Shown here: piece after piece, positions 1 through 8,928 of the stretch
Position numbering within the stretch: position 1 is the first letter of the stretch
Layout of the letters: every line of letters starts with the position of its first letter
Assembly (NCBI GenBank): GCA_964462515.1
Contig: CAYWXK010000020.1
Coordinates: forward strand, 13,098-77,097
Length of the DNA: 64,000 nucleotides
Origin: CAYWXK01 sp964462515
GTDB taxonomy: Bacteria; Planctomycetota; Phycisphaerae; Sedimentisphaerales; Anaerobacaceae
Direction: 5' to 3'
Made by a program: the position numbers and the translations under genes
The notes under the pieces: generated by a model
What the model was told of the DNA's origin: nothing
The model's database searches: none
The model's input: only the letters and a program-made list of their open reading frames with translations

Positions 1-234
1 TTTTAGGTTTTTTATGGCAGGGTTGCCATCGGTGACAGTGCAGGGCGAGGTGGTCTTAAATGTGCAGGATGTAATGTTATCGAGCAGCAGAGCTCGAACC
101 TGAAACTGAGACTCGGTATCTGTCTGTGTCGTAGGTATAGTGACCTTCCGCGGTTTGCAGCCGGCCGGCACATAACAGATGAACAGCAGTGCTGAAAAAT
201 CAAAAGTCAAAATGCAAAATGCAAAAATTTTCAT
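1..234 (-). CDS. Partial lipoprotein, SpoIID/LytB-like N-terminus (3' end outside window)
   Basis: A reading frame of 78 codons opens at ATG 232-234 and runs off the left edge without a stop. It begins with a hydrophobic stretch ending in a lipobox (YVPAGC, Cys at residue 26), so a lipoprotein exported by the Sec route is likely. After it comes the segment VRALLLDNITSC, which resembles the start of SpoIID/LytB-domain proteins that bind or cut cell-wall glycan; that family call is an inference from a short match. The first codons lie in an AAAATGC-type low-complexity stretch, so the exact start is uncertain. It lies 58 bases downstream of the TPR/alpha-CTD gene on the same strand. Confidence 0.5.
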   Translation of the reverse strand, partial: MKIFAFCILTFDFSALLFICYVPAGCKPRKVTIPTTQTDTESQFQVRALLLDNITSCTFKTTSPCTVTDGNPAIKNLK

Positions 235-239
235 ATTTA

Positions 240-259
240 TCCACCGCACGTCCGGCGGA
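240..259. repeat. REP-like palindrome, copy 1
   Basis: TCCACC-GCACGTCC-GGCGGA, an imperfect inverted repeat between two minus-strand genes. The same TCCGCC/GGCGGA arms with a short variable loop occur at 1851-1870, 13685-13699 and 58788-58802. Confidence 0.6.
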
Positions 260-292
260 TTAACATTTTGATATTTGCATTTTGACATCTGG

Positions 293-1609
293 TCAGTCCA
301 GACTTCGCAGAGATAGTCCAAGGTTGGTGAGAGTTCTTTTGATTTCGTTTAAGCTTGTCACACCAAAATTTTTGCAGCCGAGAAGCTCGGCATCGGTTTT
401 GTGTGTCAAATCGCCGATTGTGTGGACATTGAGCCTTTGCAGGCATTTTCGCGAGCGCACGCATAACTGGAGGTCATCCACAGGTTTGTTCAAGATTCCT
501 TCGTCACCTGTGGGAGTACTGCTGGGAGGCTCGGCCTCTGGAGGCGGAATTTCATCTGTTTCCGGAACCATACCGAGACGCAGTCCTTTAGGTTCGAGCA
601 GGGCCCTGATTTCCCTAAGAGAAGTTTCACCGAAGTTTTTGTAGGCTAATAGTTCTGTCTCGGTAGTGTTGATAAGGTCGCCGAGCGTCACAATATTCAT
701 TCTTTTAAGGCAATTTCTACTGCGAACAGACAGTTCAAAGTCGGAGATGGGCGTTTCAAAAATCTGATCTTTGTGGGTCTTTTTCTTTTCCTTTTCCTCG
801 TCATAGAACATCGTTTTCGAGCTTTCGATGTCTTTATTAAAGAGGATTGCTCTTTGGTGATTTGGATGGGATTCCAGAACGAAGTCGATACATAGGGAGG
901 CTTCGTCAAACTCGCCCCTATCTTCATAAAGAACAGCTAAATTCAACAGTGCGCTTACATAGATGGGGGAGGTTGACACGACTTGCTGATAGCAACTGAT
1001 GGCTTGCTCGTCATCGCCAGACAGGTCGCAGCGATAGGCAAGGTGGAAAAGTGCCCTTTGATGATTTGGAGCTAATTCCAGAGTTTTTCTGTAATTTCCC
1101 ACCGCCTGGTCATATAGACCTTGGGCTTCCTGAAGATGGGCAAGCTGATAATGATATTCGGCACTTACTTTACCGAAATTCGCACAATTTTCCAGTTCCC
1201 TGGTTGCGGCATCAAAATTTTTTGCATCACGATATGTAGCAACTTTTTCCAAAGTTACGCTTAATGAGTCGGCTCCGAAATCGAGACTTTTTTGCAGGTT
1301 CTCGATTGCCTCGTCGAATTTACCCATTCGCCGAAGTGTATAAGCCAGGTATATGTATTTTTCTTTGCAGTCGGTTGTTTTTCGCAGCATCCCAATTGCC
1401 TGGTCGAATCTTGCGAGGATATAAAGGCCGATTCCTACTGCTAAAAGGGCCTTCGGCGAAGTTTTGCCTATATTTGCCTCTACTTGCTGGCTAAAAGATA
1501 ATTCGTTGCTTTCGCTGCAATGGACTAGCTCCGAAAGCCTCTGGATTTGCCCTAAAGAAGGCAATTGCTCGGCAAACAAGTTTATTTCTAACTGCATTTT
1601 CGGTTCCAT
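293..1609 (-). CDS. TPR protein with two C-terminal RNA polymerase alpha-CTD-like domains
   Basis: A 438-residue protein without signal peptide or membrane segment. Residues about 50-265 are tetratricopeptide repeats (for example YDQAVGNYRKTLELAPNHQR). Residues about 287-347 and 375-438 are two copies of a helix-hairpin-helix domain very like the C-terminal domain of bacterial RNA polymerase alpha (LSVRSRNCLKRMNI, TLGDL, YKNFGETSLREI). The domains are joined by a Pro/Glu-rich linker of about 28 residues. I start at the second ATG (1609) because GGGAGG lies 6-7 bases upstream of it; the first ATG (1624) overlaps that site. The alpha-CTD normally contacts UP-element DNA and activators, so this protein may act at promoters or bind RNA polymerase; that role is inferred. 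It has its own candidate promoter at 1669-1696. Confidence 0.85.
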   Translation of the reverse strand: MEPKMQLEINLFAEQLPSLGQIQRLSELVHCSESNELSFSQQVEANIGKTSPKALLAVGIGLYILARFDQAIGMLRKTTDCKEKYIYLAYTLRRMGKFDEAIENLQKSLDFGADSLSVTLEKVATYRDAKNFDAATRELENCANFGKVSAEYHYQLAHLQEAQGLYDQAVGNYRKTLELAPNHQRALFHLAYRCDLSGDDEQAISCYQQVVSTSPIYVSALLNLAVLYEDRGEFDEASLCIDFVLESHPNHQRAILFNKDIESSKTMFYDEEKEKKKTHKDQIFETPISDFELSVRSRNCLKRMNIVTLGDLINTTETELLAYKNFGETSLREIRALLEPKGLRLGMVPETDEIPPPEAEPPSSTPTGDEGILNKPVDDLQLCVRSRKCLQRLNVHTIGDLTHKTDAELLGCKNFGVTSLNEIKRTLTNLGLSLRSLD

Positions 1610-1668
1610 AGAACTTCCTCCCATAAGTTTTACGATACTTTTTTAACCAATCCTGCACATAGTCAGAC

Positions 1669-1696
1669 ATTGTAAGACAAGGCCGGAGATTTGCAA
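1669..1696 (-). promoter_or_regulatory. Candidate sigma70 promoter for the TPR/alpha-CTD gene
   Basis: On the minus strand TTGCAA, 16 bases, TACAAT, about 60 bases before the ATG at 1609. Confidence 0.4.
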
Positions 1697-1816
1697 TAGT
1701 TTTTTTAGCACCCAGCAGGCAGATTGAATCTGGGCCTATTCAGGTATTTCCTTGCCTTTGTGCCACAACCCGACAACAGGAAGACCTCTCCATTTTTTTT
1801 GCTGGCATAGAGACTA

Positions 1817-3649
1817 TTATTTCAACTTTATTAGAGCGACCCAGTCTTTATCCGCCGCACGTCTGGCGGATTTATCGCTGTTTGCGGGTGCGTAGCCAAT
1901 CGTTTTAGTGCCCGGGCCGGTTATTTCTGCGATAGTCCCGCTCTGGAGGATGCCGCCGATACGCGGGTTATACCATTGGACAGAGAAGGTTGCGGAACTC
2001 TCGCCCAGGTCAAGGTTTGTGGTGCCGCCGGAGGGTAAATACACTGCATAGACCAGGCCGGGTTTAGCTAAGCAATAATCATCTTTACTTGAGGTTAGCT
2101 CATCAGAGTGTGCCATTTCGGCAAAAGGCAGGTGTTGGTGAAAAAACTCCAGTGCATAGCGGGTCAGGTCCCATAAATGGTCGCGGCTGCGCCAGTCTTC
2201 GCAATTGAGGTCGTTATTAGGAAAGTTGTAACCGAAATACCATTCGACACCTGCACCGCCGGCCATCAGATTGCCCCATAGATGTTTCTTGCGGATCTCA
2301 TCGTGCCAGTAGTCATCTTTGTCCGGCTTGACGCCTGTATTAGCTGGGCCGATTTCATCTAAGCAGACAAACCACTGCCGACCTTTGGAAGCCGAGCGGT
2401 CAAGCCACTTGATGGTTTCCGCGTGGGTGTCGTTGGTTTGCAGCGACGGCCCTTCAAAATACTCGTATCCTAAAAGTGGAGTATATACCTCGTCATATTT
2501 GCCGGGAAATGTATGCACAACAATCGGATGGTCGTATGGGTCGAGGTCCTTGATATATCTTGCAAATGCCTTACGCTGAGCATCGGTGTTGGTATTTTCC
2601 TCGCCAAGGTTCCAGACTAACGCCAAATGGTGTGCAAAGCGAGCGACTAATTCGCGATAGTAAAGTTTACGCTGTATGCCGAGTTCGCCACCATCAAGAC
2701 CCTGGTCGTTTTCTGTTTCCTGGGTAATGATGTGCAGCATCAGGCCTAATTTATCCGTATGTGAAAAGACAATTTCCCACTGGTCGAGCTTGCTGCAGTC
2801 GAAGCGATATTTTTCATCTGGATTTATCCAGGGCCAGACGTCTTTGCCGTCGCCGCCGTCGATATTGTAAGGGATAAAATAGACGCTGTTCATACCTTTG
2901 GATGCGAGGTAACTTAAGGCGCCGATGATACCTTTACCTCTACCATCTTTCCAGGTTGGGTCACCTGGCTTGAAGTCCTGTATGTGCGGCTCGTAATGGT
3001 GCAAAAACTTTTCACCGGAGGCTTCTCCTTCGCGCTTCAACTCGGCGGTATCATAAGTGCCGTCAAAGTCAGCATAAGCAAGAAAGTTTTCAGGGCTGTC
3101 TGCGCCGCCTTTTAAGAAATACTCGCCGGTTTCAGCAAATTGAAGGTATCGCTTACCAACATATTTGAGTAATCCTTTGGCCCGGTGGTCTCGTCCGGTT
3201 TTATCGGTTGGGCCAACCGTAAAGGAACCTTTAGCATCGTCGAAGGCAAGTTGTAAGCTGGCTTGTGTGTCATCACTTATAGCAATGTCAGGGCCGGTGC
3301 GAAATGAAGCCTTAAAGTTCCATTGGCCTGCTTCATCTGGCACAAAATGCACTCGCCATTTATTGCCGGTGGAGGCGCTCGTTTGGCCAGCATTGCCGTC
3401 AGCAGCGTAATAACCTGGAACCACATATCGCTTATCACTCTTTTGAAAGGTAACATCCAGACGATAATCGCGGAACGGATTTGGCTCGGCAGTTTCGCTT
3501 GTTTCAGGACCCGTGAAAGTAATTGTAACCTTGTGCCACTTTTTTAGCTCTCCGGTGACAACAGCATTTTCGGCAGCAGCCGAAGTCCTGTATTCAGCAA
3601 CAAATAATACAAAAAGCACGCATAGTAAAATTAGTTTATAGCTGCTCAT
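1817..3649 (-). CDS. Secreted DUF5060-type putative glycoside hydrolase
   Basis: 610 residues. Residues 1-25 form a signal peptide (SYKLILLCVLFVLFVAEY, then ASAAAEN-like cleavage region). Residues about 30-135 match a DUF5060 beta-sandwich (KWHKVTITFTGPE, NPFRDYRLDVTF). The rest resembles a TIM-barrel glycosidase of the DUF4038/cellulase clan; WNLGEEN and CLDEIGPA each place a Glu at positions typical of the acid/base and nucleophile, which is inference. The substrate cannot be told. The start at ATG 3649 is preferred over upstream codons because it gives the signal peptide and GGAG lies just before it. The gene follows the CreD-like gene by 22 bases. The C-terminal residues are partly encoded by a REP-like palindrome (1851-1870). 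Confidence 0.8.
   Translation of the reverse strand: MSSYKLILLCVLFVLFVAEYRTSAAAENAVVTGELKKWHKVTITFTGPETSETAEPNPFRDYRLDVTFQKSDKRYVVPGYYAADGNAGQTSASTGNKWRVHFVPDEAGQWNFKASFRTGPDIAISDDTQASLQLAFDDAKGSFTVGPTDKTGRDHRAKGLLKYVGKRYLQFAETGEYFLKGGADSPENFLAYADFDGTYDTAELKREGEASGEKFLHHYEPHIQDFKPGDPTWKDGRGKGIIGALSYLASKGMNSVYFIPYNIDGGDGKDVWPWINPDEKYRFDCSKLDQWEIVFSHTDKLGLMLHIITQETENDQGLDGGELGIQRKLYYRELVARFAHHLALVWNLGEENTNTDAQRKAFARYIKDLDPYDHPIVVHTFPGKYDEVYTPLLGYEYFEGPSLQTNDTHAETIKWLDRSASKGRQWFVCLDEIGPANTGVKPDKDDYWHDEIRKKHLWGNLMAGGAGVEWYFGYNFPNNDLNCEDWRSRDHLWDLTRYALEFFHQHLPFAEMAHSDELTSSKDDYCLAKPGLVYAVYLPSGGTTNLDLGESSATFSVQWYNPRIGGILQSGTIAEITGPGTKTIGYAPANSDKSARRAADKDWVALIKLK
1851..1870. repeat. REP-like palindrome, copy 2, inside the 3' end of the glycosidase gene
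   Basis: TCCGCC-GCACGTCT-GGCGGA, almost identical to the copy at 240-259, here in frame near the C-terminus of the DUF5060 protein. Confidence 0.65.
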
Positions 3650-3671
3650 TTCTCCGAAAACCTCAAAGTGT

Positions 3672-4895
3672 CTATCCCAGAGTGTCGCTGTTTGTCTTTT
3701 TGTCGCTTTTTGCAAACATCTTGTCCCAATCAACCTTTCCTGTAAGCTGCATAACAACAAACAGTGTGCATATACATAGAATAGTAATTGCCAGGCCGGT
3801 ATAGCCTCTAAAAAAGAAGGTGTATGAAAATACCACAAGATATACAAGCTGCGACAATATAATCTCGGAGAATGTAAAACGTGAGCCTACTACAAGTCGC
3901 ATATAAGAAACTACCAGCAGCACCGAGACCAGCGAGCAAATCCAGAAGGCAAGGTGGATTGATACGTGGTCAACAAGATACGCCAGAAGCAAATGGAAGC
4001 TGAAAAATGCAGTGCCGACAAAAAAATAGTTCATCGGATGGATTTTGATGTTCTTTATGGTAGTGAAGACAAAAAGCAGGAAGAAAAACAAAAACAAAGA
4101 CACCGGCGCTGCCGAAGTAACCCTGCTCACCCACGGGCCGGGATTGAGTTTTTGCGGCATAATTACCCCTATCCTGGCGCCCGTGAGCAGATTTGAATAT
4201 TGCCAGCTTAGTTTCCAGCCTTTGCCGCTGCGTTCTTTTTGGGTCGGCGAAATGCTTTGAGCCGGGAAGTCAATCTCTTCAAAGTCGGTTGTTACTACAA
4301 GCGAGAAATTCCTTATCGCCTTGACATCGACGCCCATATTGTATGACCATTCGTTCAGGCCTTGAGATTCGTAAGAGATTTCAACATTCTCGTTCTGGCC
4401 TGGGGCTAATCGAACCGGTGTCGTGATAATGCCGGACTGTGGTTCTATATCTTTAATTTCCACGCCGCCGATAGTGAGCTTGAAGTTGTCATAGACCGCA
4501 TTTTTGGCGGGAAGCATAAAATTCAAAAAGACCTCTCTTATCCCTTCGGAGCTGTTTGCAATTCTGTATTTACCGGAAAACTTGACACGATAGGTCGAGT
4601 ACCACAATAGGCCTTTCTTGCGGTGCTCGAGTTTCAGGTCAGCTTCGATGTCACTGGCATCGAGGGGGGTGTATTCGGCGGTCTTTGGGCTTACGCTTTT
4701 TGCCTCGGGCTTTGATAGCGAATAACAAAGCCACGGGGCTTGCTGGTTCTGCGCTGTGCCCCACAACTGGCCTACCGCCTCTCTTAACCTGAAATCTTGG
4801 GCCTTGGTCCGCAGCATCGTTGAGCCGGCAAGAATAATCCAGCCGACAGATGTGCAGATGTAAATAAAGGTGATTGCAAGAATTCGCTTGACCAT
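3672..4895 (-). CDS. CreD-like inner membrane protein
   Basis: 407 residues. One N-terminal membrane segment (ILAITFIYICTSVGWIILAG) is followed by a soluble domain of about 210 residues and then five or six membrane segments (about 245-390). The arrangement and motifs such as MNYFFVG, HLLLAYL and FRGYTGLAITILCICTLFVVM match the CreD/Cet family of inner membrane proteins, whose function is poorly known and linked to envelope stress in Enterobacteria. It is immediately upstream of the secreted glycosidase (22 bases), so the two probably share a transcript. A 12-bp inverted repeat lies 32 bases before its start and may be an operator. Confidence 0.8.
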   Translation of the reverse strand: MVKRILAITFIYICTSVGWIILAGSTMLRTKAQDFRLREAVGQLWGTAQNQQAPWLCYSLSKPEAKSVSPKTAEYTPLDASDIEADLKLEHRKKGLLWYSTYRVKFSGKYRIANSSEGIREVFLNFMLPAKNAVYDNFKLTIGGVEIKDIEPQSGIITTPVRLAPGQNENVEISYESQGLNEWSYNMGVDVKAIRNFSLVVTTDFEEIDFPAQSISPTQKERSGKGWKLSWQYSNLLTGARIGVIMPQKLNPGPWVSRVTSAAPVSLFLFFFLLFVFTTIKNIKIHPMNYFFVGTAFFSFHLLLAYLVDHVSIHLAFWICSLVSVLLVVSYMRLVVGSRFTFSEIILSQLVYLVVFSYTFFFRGYTGLAITILCICTLFVVMQLTGKVDWDKMFAKSDKKTNSDTLG

Positions 4896-4926
4896 AATTT
4901 GAATCCCTTATTCGAGCAAACTGTAT

Positions 4927-4964
4927 TTGCAATAGAACTTTTTGAAATAATTGTTCTACTGCAA
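4927..4964. promoter_or_regulatory. Inverted repeat upstream of the CreD-like gene, possible operator
   Basis: TTGCAATAGAAC, 14 bases, GTTCTACTGCAA: arms match at 11 of 12 positions. It lies 32 bases upstream of the start at 4895. The rest of 4896-5227 holds only the terminator at 5164-5191 and no convincing gene. Confidence 0.35.
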
Positions 4965-5163
4965 GATACCTATTTTTACAGATAGTGTCAAGCTCGAACC
5001 AGGGTCATTGATGTGTAATGGCTTTCCCTTCGCTTAATCTTTTGTAAGTAGCACAAACGTCGGCTCTCACTTAATAACACAATCCAGATGACTATTTTAG
5101 TCTAAAAAATATATTTTGTGCCATTTTTTGCTGCAGTCTGAAAAAATTTTCCCAAAGGCGCAT

Positions 5164-5191
5164 AAAAAAAGCCGAGCTGGGTAAGCCCGGC
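5164..5191 (-). terminator. Rho-independent terminator of the sigma/partner operon
   Basis: On the minus strand GCCGGGC, 7-base loop, GCTCGGC (one G-U pair), followed by seven T. It lies about 37 bases after the stop at 5228. Confidence 0.75.
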
Positions 5192-5227
5192 CTTGTAGAT
5201 GACATCCACGTTCACTCAGAACAAATC

Positions 5228-6169
5228 TTAGCCTGGCACGACTGGCTCAGCAACGGTATAACCTTCGGGAGCTGCAAGCTTGAACAGGTTCTCATCGAGA
5301 GGTTCATTCCAGGTGAAATCATAGAAGTCAAGCCAGTCTTGGCTTTTGCCCTCTGCCTCGAACGAGGCTTCCAACAAAACTCGGACTGGTAGTCTGCTTC
5401 CGCGGTCCACCCAGACCCTCATCCTGTCTCCCTCCTTGCCAGATAGCTTGGCCTTGACACCCATAAGCTCAACGTCTTTCACAACGTACACGTCGATATT
5501 GCGCCCGTCATGTGACTCTTCGCCAATCCGCTCCGCGTTTTCGGGCTTGACATTGCGGAACTGCTCAATGAGATTTGTCTTGGTGACTTCCGACGCGACC
5601 CTGTCGTCCACTTTGATTCTCGTAAAAGTCTTGCGGAAATGGTCCAGTTGCAGTCCGTCTTTTTGGGTGAAATCCGTGATGTAACTAAGAAGAGCGGGTA
5701 GATTTCTCTGTTGCATCTCTCTTTGTAGTTTCTCTACGTCTTGCACTTGCCCTTCGACTGCCACGAGGTCTCCCCGCAGCTTCTTGCCTTGTATGTACAT
5801 CTTAAATACCATAGCCGGTTGCGAGCCAAGCTTCTGTTTGTGCATAAAACTTACCGATTCAGCGTTTTTGACATTCTCGATTACTTTGGCAAAAGCCCCC
5901 TTGGTTCCACCAATCTGACTTACGACGATAATCACTGCAATTGTAATTACCGCAGCGGCGGCTATTTTCGTAATTGTACTTTTCATAATTATTCTCCATA
6001 TCTTATGCGGACCGGCAGCTCTCTTTTCTCTGCCTGCCCGCGAGGTTAGCATTTCTACGGCCTCCGGATGCTGCTGTTTCCACTTTTCAAAGTCGGGTTT
6101 GGTTGCTTCTGAGCCAATTGCTTTTGCAAGTGCCTCATCAAGCGAGTTTCCATCTTCAAACCGTTCCAT
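5228..6169 (-). CDS. Membrane protein with LolA-like domain, partner of ECF sigma factor
   Basis: 313 residues. The N-terminal 60 residues are cytoplasmic (FEKWKQQHPEAVEML); one membrane segment follows (about 65-85, KIAAAAVITIAVIIVVSQI) and then an exported domain (90-313) with the pattern of the outer-membrane lipoprotein sorting (LolA/LppX-like) fold. Planctomycetes often place such proteins beside ECF sigma factors, where they probably serve as anti-sigma or sensor proteins; here no zinc-binding anti-sigma motif is visible. I start at the ATG at 6169, six bases after GGGAG; the ATG at 6175 touches that site. The gene overlaps the end of the sigma gene by 14 bases, which suggests coupled translation. 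Confidence 0.75.
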   Translation of the reverse strand: MERFEDGNSLDEALAKAIGSEATKPDFEKWKQQHPEAVEMLTSRAGREKRAAGPHKIWRIIMKSTITKIAAAAVITIAVIIVVSQIGGTKGAFAKVIENVKNAESVSFMHKQKLGSQPAMVFKMYIQGKKLRGDLVAVEGQVQDVEKLQREMQQRNLPALLSYITDFTQKDGLQLDHFRKTFTRIKVDDRVASEVTKTNLIEQFRNVKPENAERIGEESHDGRNIDVYVVKDVELMGVKAKLSGKEGDRMRVWVDRGSRLPVRVLLEASFEAEGKSQDWLDFYDFTWNEPLDENLFKLAAPEGYTVAEPVVPG

Positions 6170-6701
6170 AATCATCTCCCGCGAAACCGTTACGTTTTAA
6201 GAACTTTGCAATTTTTCGTTTTGCTCTTATAAGACGGCCGTTCACAGCCGATGGTGAAATGTCCAAAACCGAACTTATCTGTGCCTGCGAAAATCCATCG
6301 TAGTAACGCAAAACTATTAGTTCTCGCTCTGCAGAGCGTAGCTGCCAGACTGCTTGCCAAACCGCATCCTGTCGTTGCTCTTTAATGTCTGAATCTCCTT
6401 TCCTTTGCCAGGAATCCCGTTCTATGATTTTGGCTTTTGCTCTGAGCATCCCTTTTGCCACATTTCTACAAATCCCTGCGAGCCAGGCAGCGAACTTATC
6501 TTTACGTTTTAGATTCAGCAAATCCTGGCAGGCAATTACAAATACCTCTTGGGCCGCATCTTGTGCGAGGTGCTTGTCTGCCAGCACCGAGTAGGCCAGC
6601 GCCACCATCGAGCTGTGATAACGCTCATAAAGTGCTCCGAAGCTTTCCAGATGGCCATTCTGGGCAGCTTCGACTAATTCCGTATCTGAATTCAGATTCA
6701 A
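6156..6701 (-). CDS. ECF-family RNA polymerase sigma factor
   Basis: 181 residues, the usual ECF length. Region 2 is residues about 8-80 (SFGALYERYHSSMVALAYSV, then DAAQEVFVIA for the core-binding part). Region 4 is residues about 115-170 (RSAERELIVLRYYDGFSQAQ, ISSVLDISPSAVNGRLIRAK: the helix-turn-helix that reads the -35 element). It should direct RNA polymerase to a small regulon in response to an envelope signal passed by the overlapping membrane protein downstream. The 172 bases before the next gene carry an AT-rich TATAAC-containing stretch, but I could not pair it with a convincing -35 box. Confidence 0.93.
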   Translation of the reverse strand: MNLNSDTELVEAAQNGHLESFGALYERYHSSMVALAYSVLADKHLAQDAAQEVFVIACQDLLNLKRKDKFAAWLAGICRNVAKGMLRAKAKIIERDSWQRKGDSDIKEQRQDAVWQAVWQLRSAERELIVLRYYDGFSQAQISSVLDISPSAVNGRLIRAKRKIAKFLKRNGFAGDDYGTV

Positions 6702-6873
6702 AGCAAATCCACCAATTCGTATAAGGTTGCTGTTCGGTTTCTGTTATATAGTGTAATTTTACGCTCAAAATGTGCGCAAAAAATCTGCTTTTCAGTATTT
6801 TATTCTGTTTAAGTCAAGTGAGCACAATGCCACAAGGATAGCTAAATCGTCCGGATTGTCACCTGTAATATCG

Positions 6874-8751
6874 TCACTTTGTAGCTCGCTTGAGCGCTTC
6901 TTCGAGGGCTGCGTAGCCCTGTTGTCCTTCTCTGAGGTGAGTAATATTCTTTTTCTTTGCTATCTGCACGAAACGCTCGTAGGTTTCTTGGATTGAGTCA
7001 GGCATAGGCCAATCGGCACCGGCAGCCTGGATGTTTTGGCGCATCTCGTCCCAGCGCATCATAAAGGTGTACATAACAGGCAGTTGTGCGACCTGAACGC
7101 GAAAGAGCAGATTGGGGTCGTTCTGGGCGGCGGCTTCGGCGGCCTTTAGATGTGACCATCCTTTGTTTAACGTCTCGAAGGAAAGGAATTTTGCCTTGTG
7201 CTCCGAGAAGCAGCCCAGCCAATCGCCGCTCGCTTCGACGGCGTTGTGGGTGACATTAAGATATTCTCTGATGTGCGGGGCTGCAGGACCATAATAGCCG
7301 TCTATAAATTCGTCAATCAGCTTTTGACCGTCGAGGTTTGGATTCCATAACAACTTTGCCAGCACCCATGCGCGGAGCTCAGCCATCTCGGCGCCGTATG
7401 ATTGATAAGCGCCCTGCTCGAAAATCCCTTTGACGTTATGGTCCGCGAAGAACTTAACGTTCGGCCCTAAGACTCGCAGGTTTGGATGCGGCATTACGTA
7501 ATGTCTGAAGTTGGTTGTGTAGTCCCAGATATAGAGCCGGTCGCAAATTTTTGACCAGCCAATAATATCGTCTCGGAATGCCTTGTTTCGCTCATCCGCT
7601 AACGGCTTACAGAAGGAACATTCGATGCTGCAAAGCTGCACGATAACATTGTGTCGGGGTTTTGTTATTTTTGGCGGCTTGCGTGTGTATTGGTAAGCCA
7701 GCGTGCTGACTGCAACCTGTGGAAATTCCTGCTCGATGTCGGAAGCGATGGCATTGAGGAATCGCAGCATCAATCCGGCGGGGCTGTCCTCTTCTTTTTC
7801 AATAGCAGCGCAGTTAGCGCACTGGCAGTTGCCGTGCCAATCATTTTGAGAGACCGAGGCGATTGTGGCAGCAGGATTGTTGCGCAGGCGGTCTTTGAGG
7901 TTCTTAACAAGTTCCTTACGCATCTCTTCGTTGGTCAAGCACAACTGAGCGTGCTCGTATGTGCGTTTGCTGTTGATTTCACTGAACCACTCAGGATGGT
8001 CTTTGAAGTATTTTTCAGGCGGAATCAATGGATAAAAAGTGTGCACAAATCCTTCGTAGATATGTTTGCCGCCGCGTTTGGCATCAAGACGTGCGGCGTG
8101 GCCGTTGCACTTGTTGCGTGCCGCCCAGTCGCCGTCAAAGGCGTCGAACCAGAATGACTCTCGATATTCCAGCGGCGGCACATAGCGAATGTCAAGATTC
8201 CCTACCTTAATAGTCGGCTTCTTGGGTATGGTGCTTTCGGTGGATGACCACCAACGGCAGCCAAGATGGTCTTCGAGAAAGGTATAAACAGCGTAGAGTG
8301 TGCCGCGAGGCTGGCCGCCTGCTAAAATAAGGTCGTTTCCAACGGTTCGGATTACTATACTGTCTATCCCAAGTCCATCAGTTGGAAAATCGGGACAGGC
8401 CAGTTTAGCAGCTTCAGGCCCGATGAGAATACTTGCCTTTCCAGTAACAGGGGAGTTAACAGTCTCGAACTTTGCGCCGGTTATCTGTTGTAAAAAGTAG
8501 GCCAGTTCGGCAGCAGCATGTTGCTGGGGTTCAGGAGCATCAGGAGCGATGACTATGGCTGCTTTGGCCTCGCTGTTTTCAGCGACCTTTATCTGGAGTG
8601 GTTCTGCCTGAGGCCCGGCAAAATCTTCGCACGCTTTCTGGCATCCGGCGAAGACCAACAGCATACAACCTAAGTAACAGGCAAAACCAAAAATGTAAAA
8701 TTGTTTCGAGTGTTTGTTTGTTGAAGGTGGATTGTTGTGTTTTTGCGACAT
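6874..8751 (-). CDS. DUF4838 lipoprotein, alpha-glucuronidase-like
   Basis: 625 residues. The N-terminus has a positively charged start, a hydrophobic segment and a lipobox (LVFAGC). Residues about 50-165 resemble the N-terminal domain of alpha-glucuronidases and hexosaminidases (PEPQQHAAAELAYFLQQITG, ILIGPEAA, GTLYAVYTFLEDHLGCRWW). Residues about 215-480 are the DUF4838 domain (HTFYPLIPPEKYFKDHPEWF, SVSQNDWHGNCQC). DUF4838 proteins are common in polysaccharide-degrading planctomycetes and Bacteroidetes; the substrate is unknown. The start is well supported by AAGGAGGC seven bases before the ATG. Confidence 0.85.
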   Translation of the reverse strand: MSQKHNNPPSTNKHSKQFYIFGFACYLGCMLLVFAGCQKACEDFAGPQAEPLQIKVAENSEAKAAIVIAPDAPEPQQHAAAELAYFLQQITGAKFETVNSPVTGKASILIGPEAAKLACPDFPTDGLGIDSIVIRTVGNDLILAGGQPRGTLYAVYTFLEDHLGCRWWSSTESTIPKKPTIKVGNLDIRYVPPLEYRESFWFDAFDGDWAARNKCNGHAARLDAKRGGKHIYEGFVHTFYPLIPPEKYFKDHPEWFSEINSKRTYEHAQLCLTNEEMRKELVKNLKDRLRNNPAATIASVSQNDWHGNCQCANCAAIEKEEDSPAGLMLRFLNAIASDIEQEFPQVAVSTLAYQYTRKPPKITKPRHNVIVQLCSIECSFCKPLADERNKAFRDDIIGWSKICDRLYIWDYTTNFRHYVMPHPNLRVLGPNVKFFADHNVKGIFEQGAYQSYGAEMAELRAWVLAKLLWNPNLDGQKLIDEFIDGYYGPAAPHIREYLNVTHNAVEASGDWLGCFSEHKAKFLSFETLNKGWSHLKAAEAAAQNDPNLLFRVQVAQLPVMYTFMMRWDEMRQNIQAAGADWPMPDSIQETYERFVQIAKKKNITHLREGQQGYAALEEALKRATK

Positions 8752-8928
8752 ACAGAGTGCCTCCTTAAATATACGAGTGAACTAAGCAAGACAAAAAATA
8801 AATATGCAAATCAGCCGAAAGCGGCTCAAACTTCAATTTCTCTATGCACACCATAGGATTGATATTATACTTAAAGTGATTTTGAATTTCGAGTTTAGTC
8901 TGACAAAAACAGATAAATTTTAACCAAT

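Noticed and set aside
5228..6169. Zinc-binding anti-sigma factor
   Set aside because: The Hx3Cx2C motif is absent; only gene overlap with the sigma factor supports a regulatory role.
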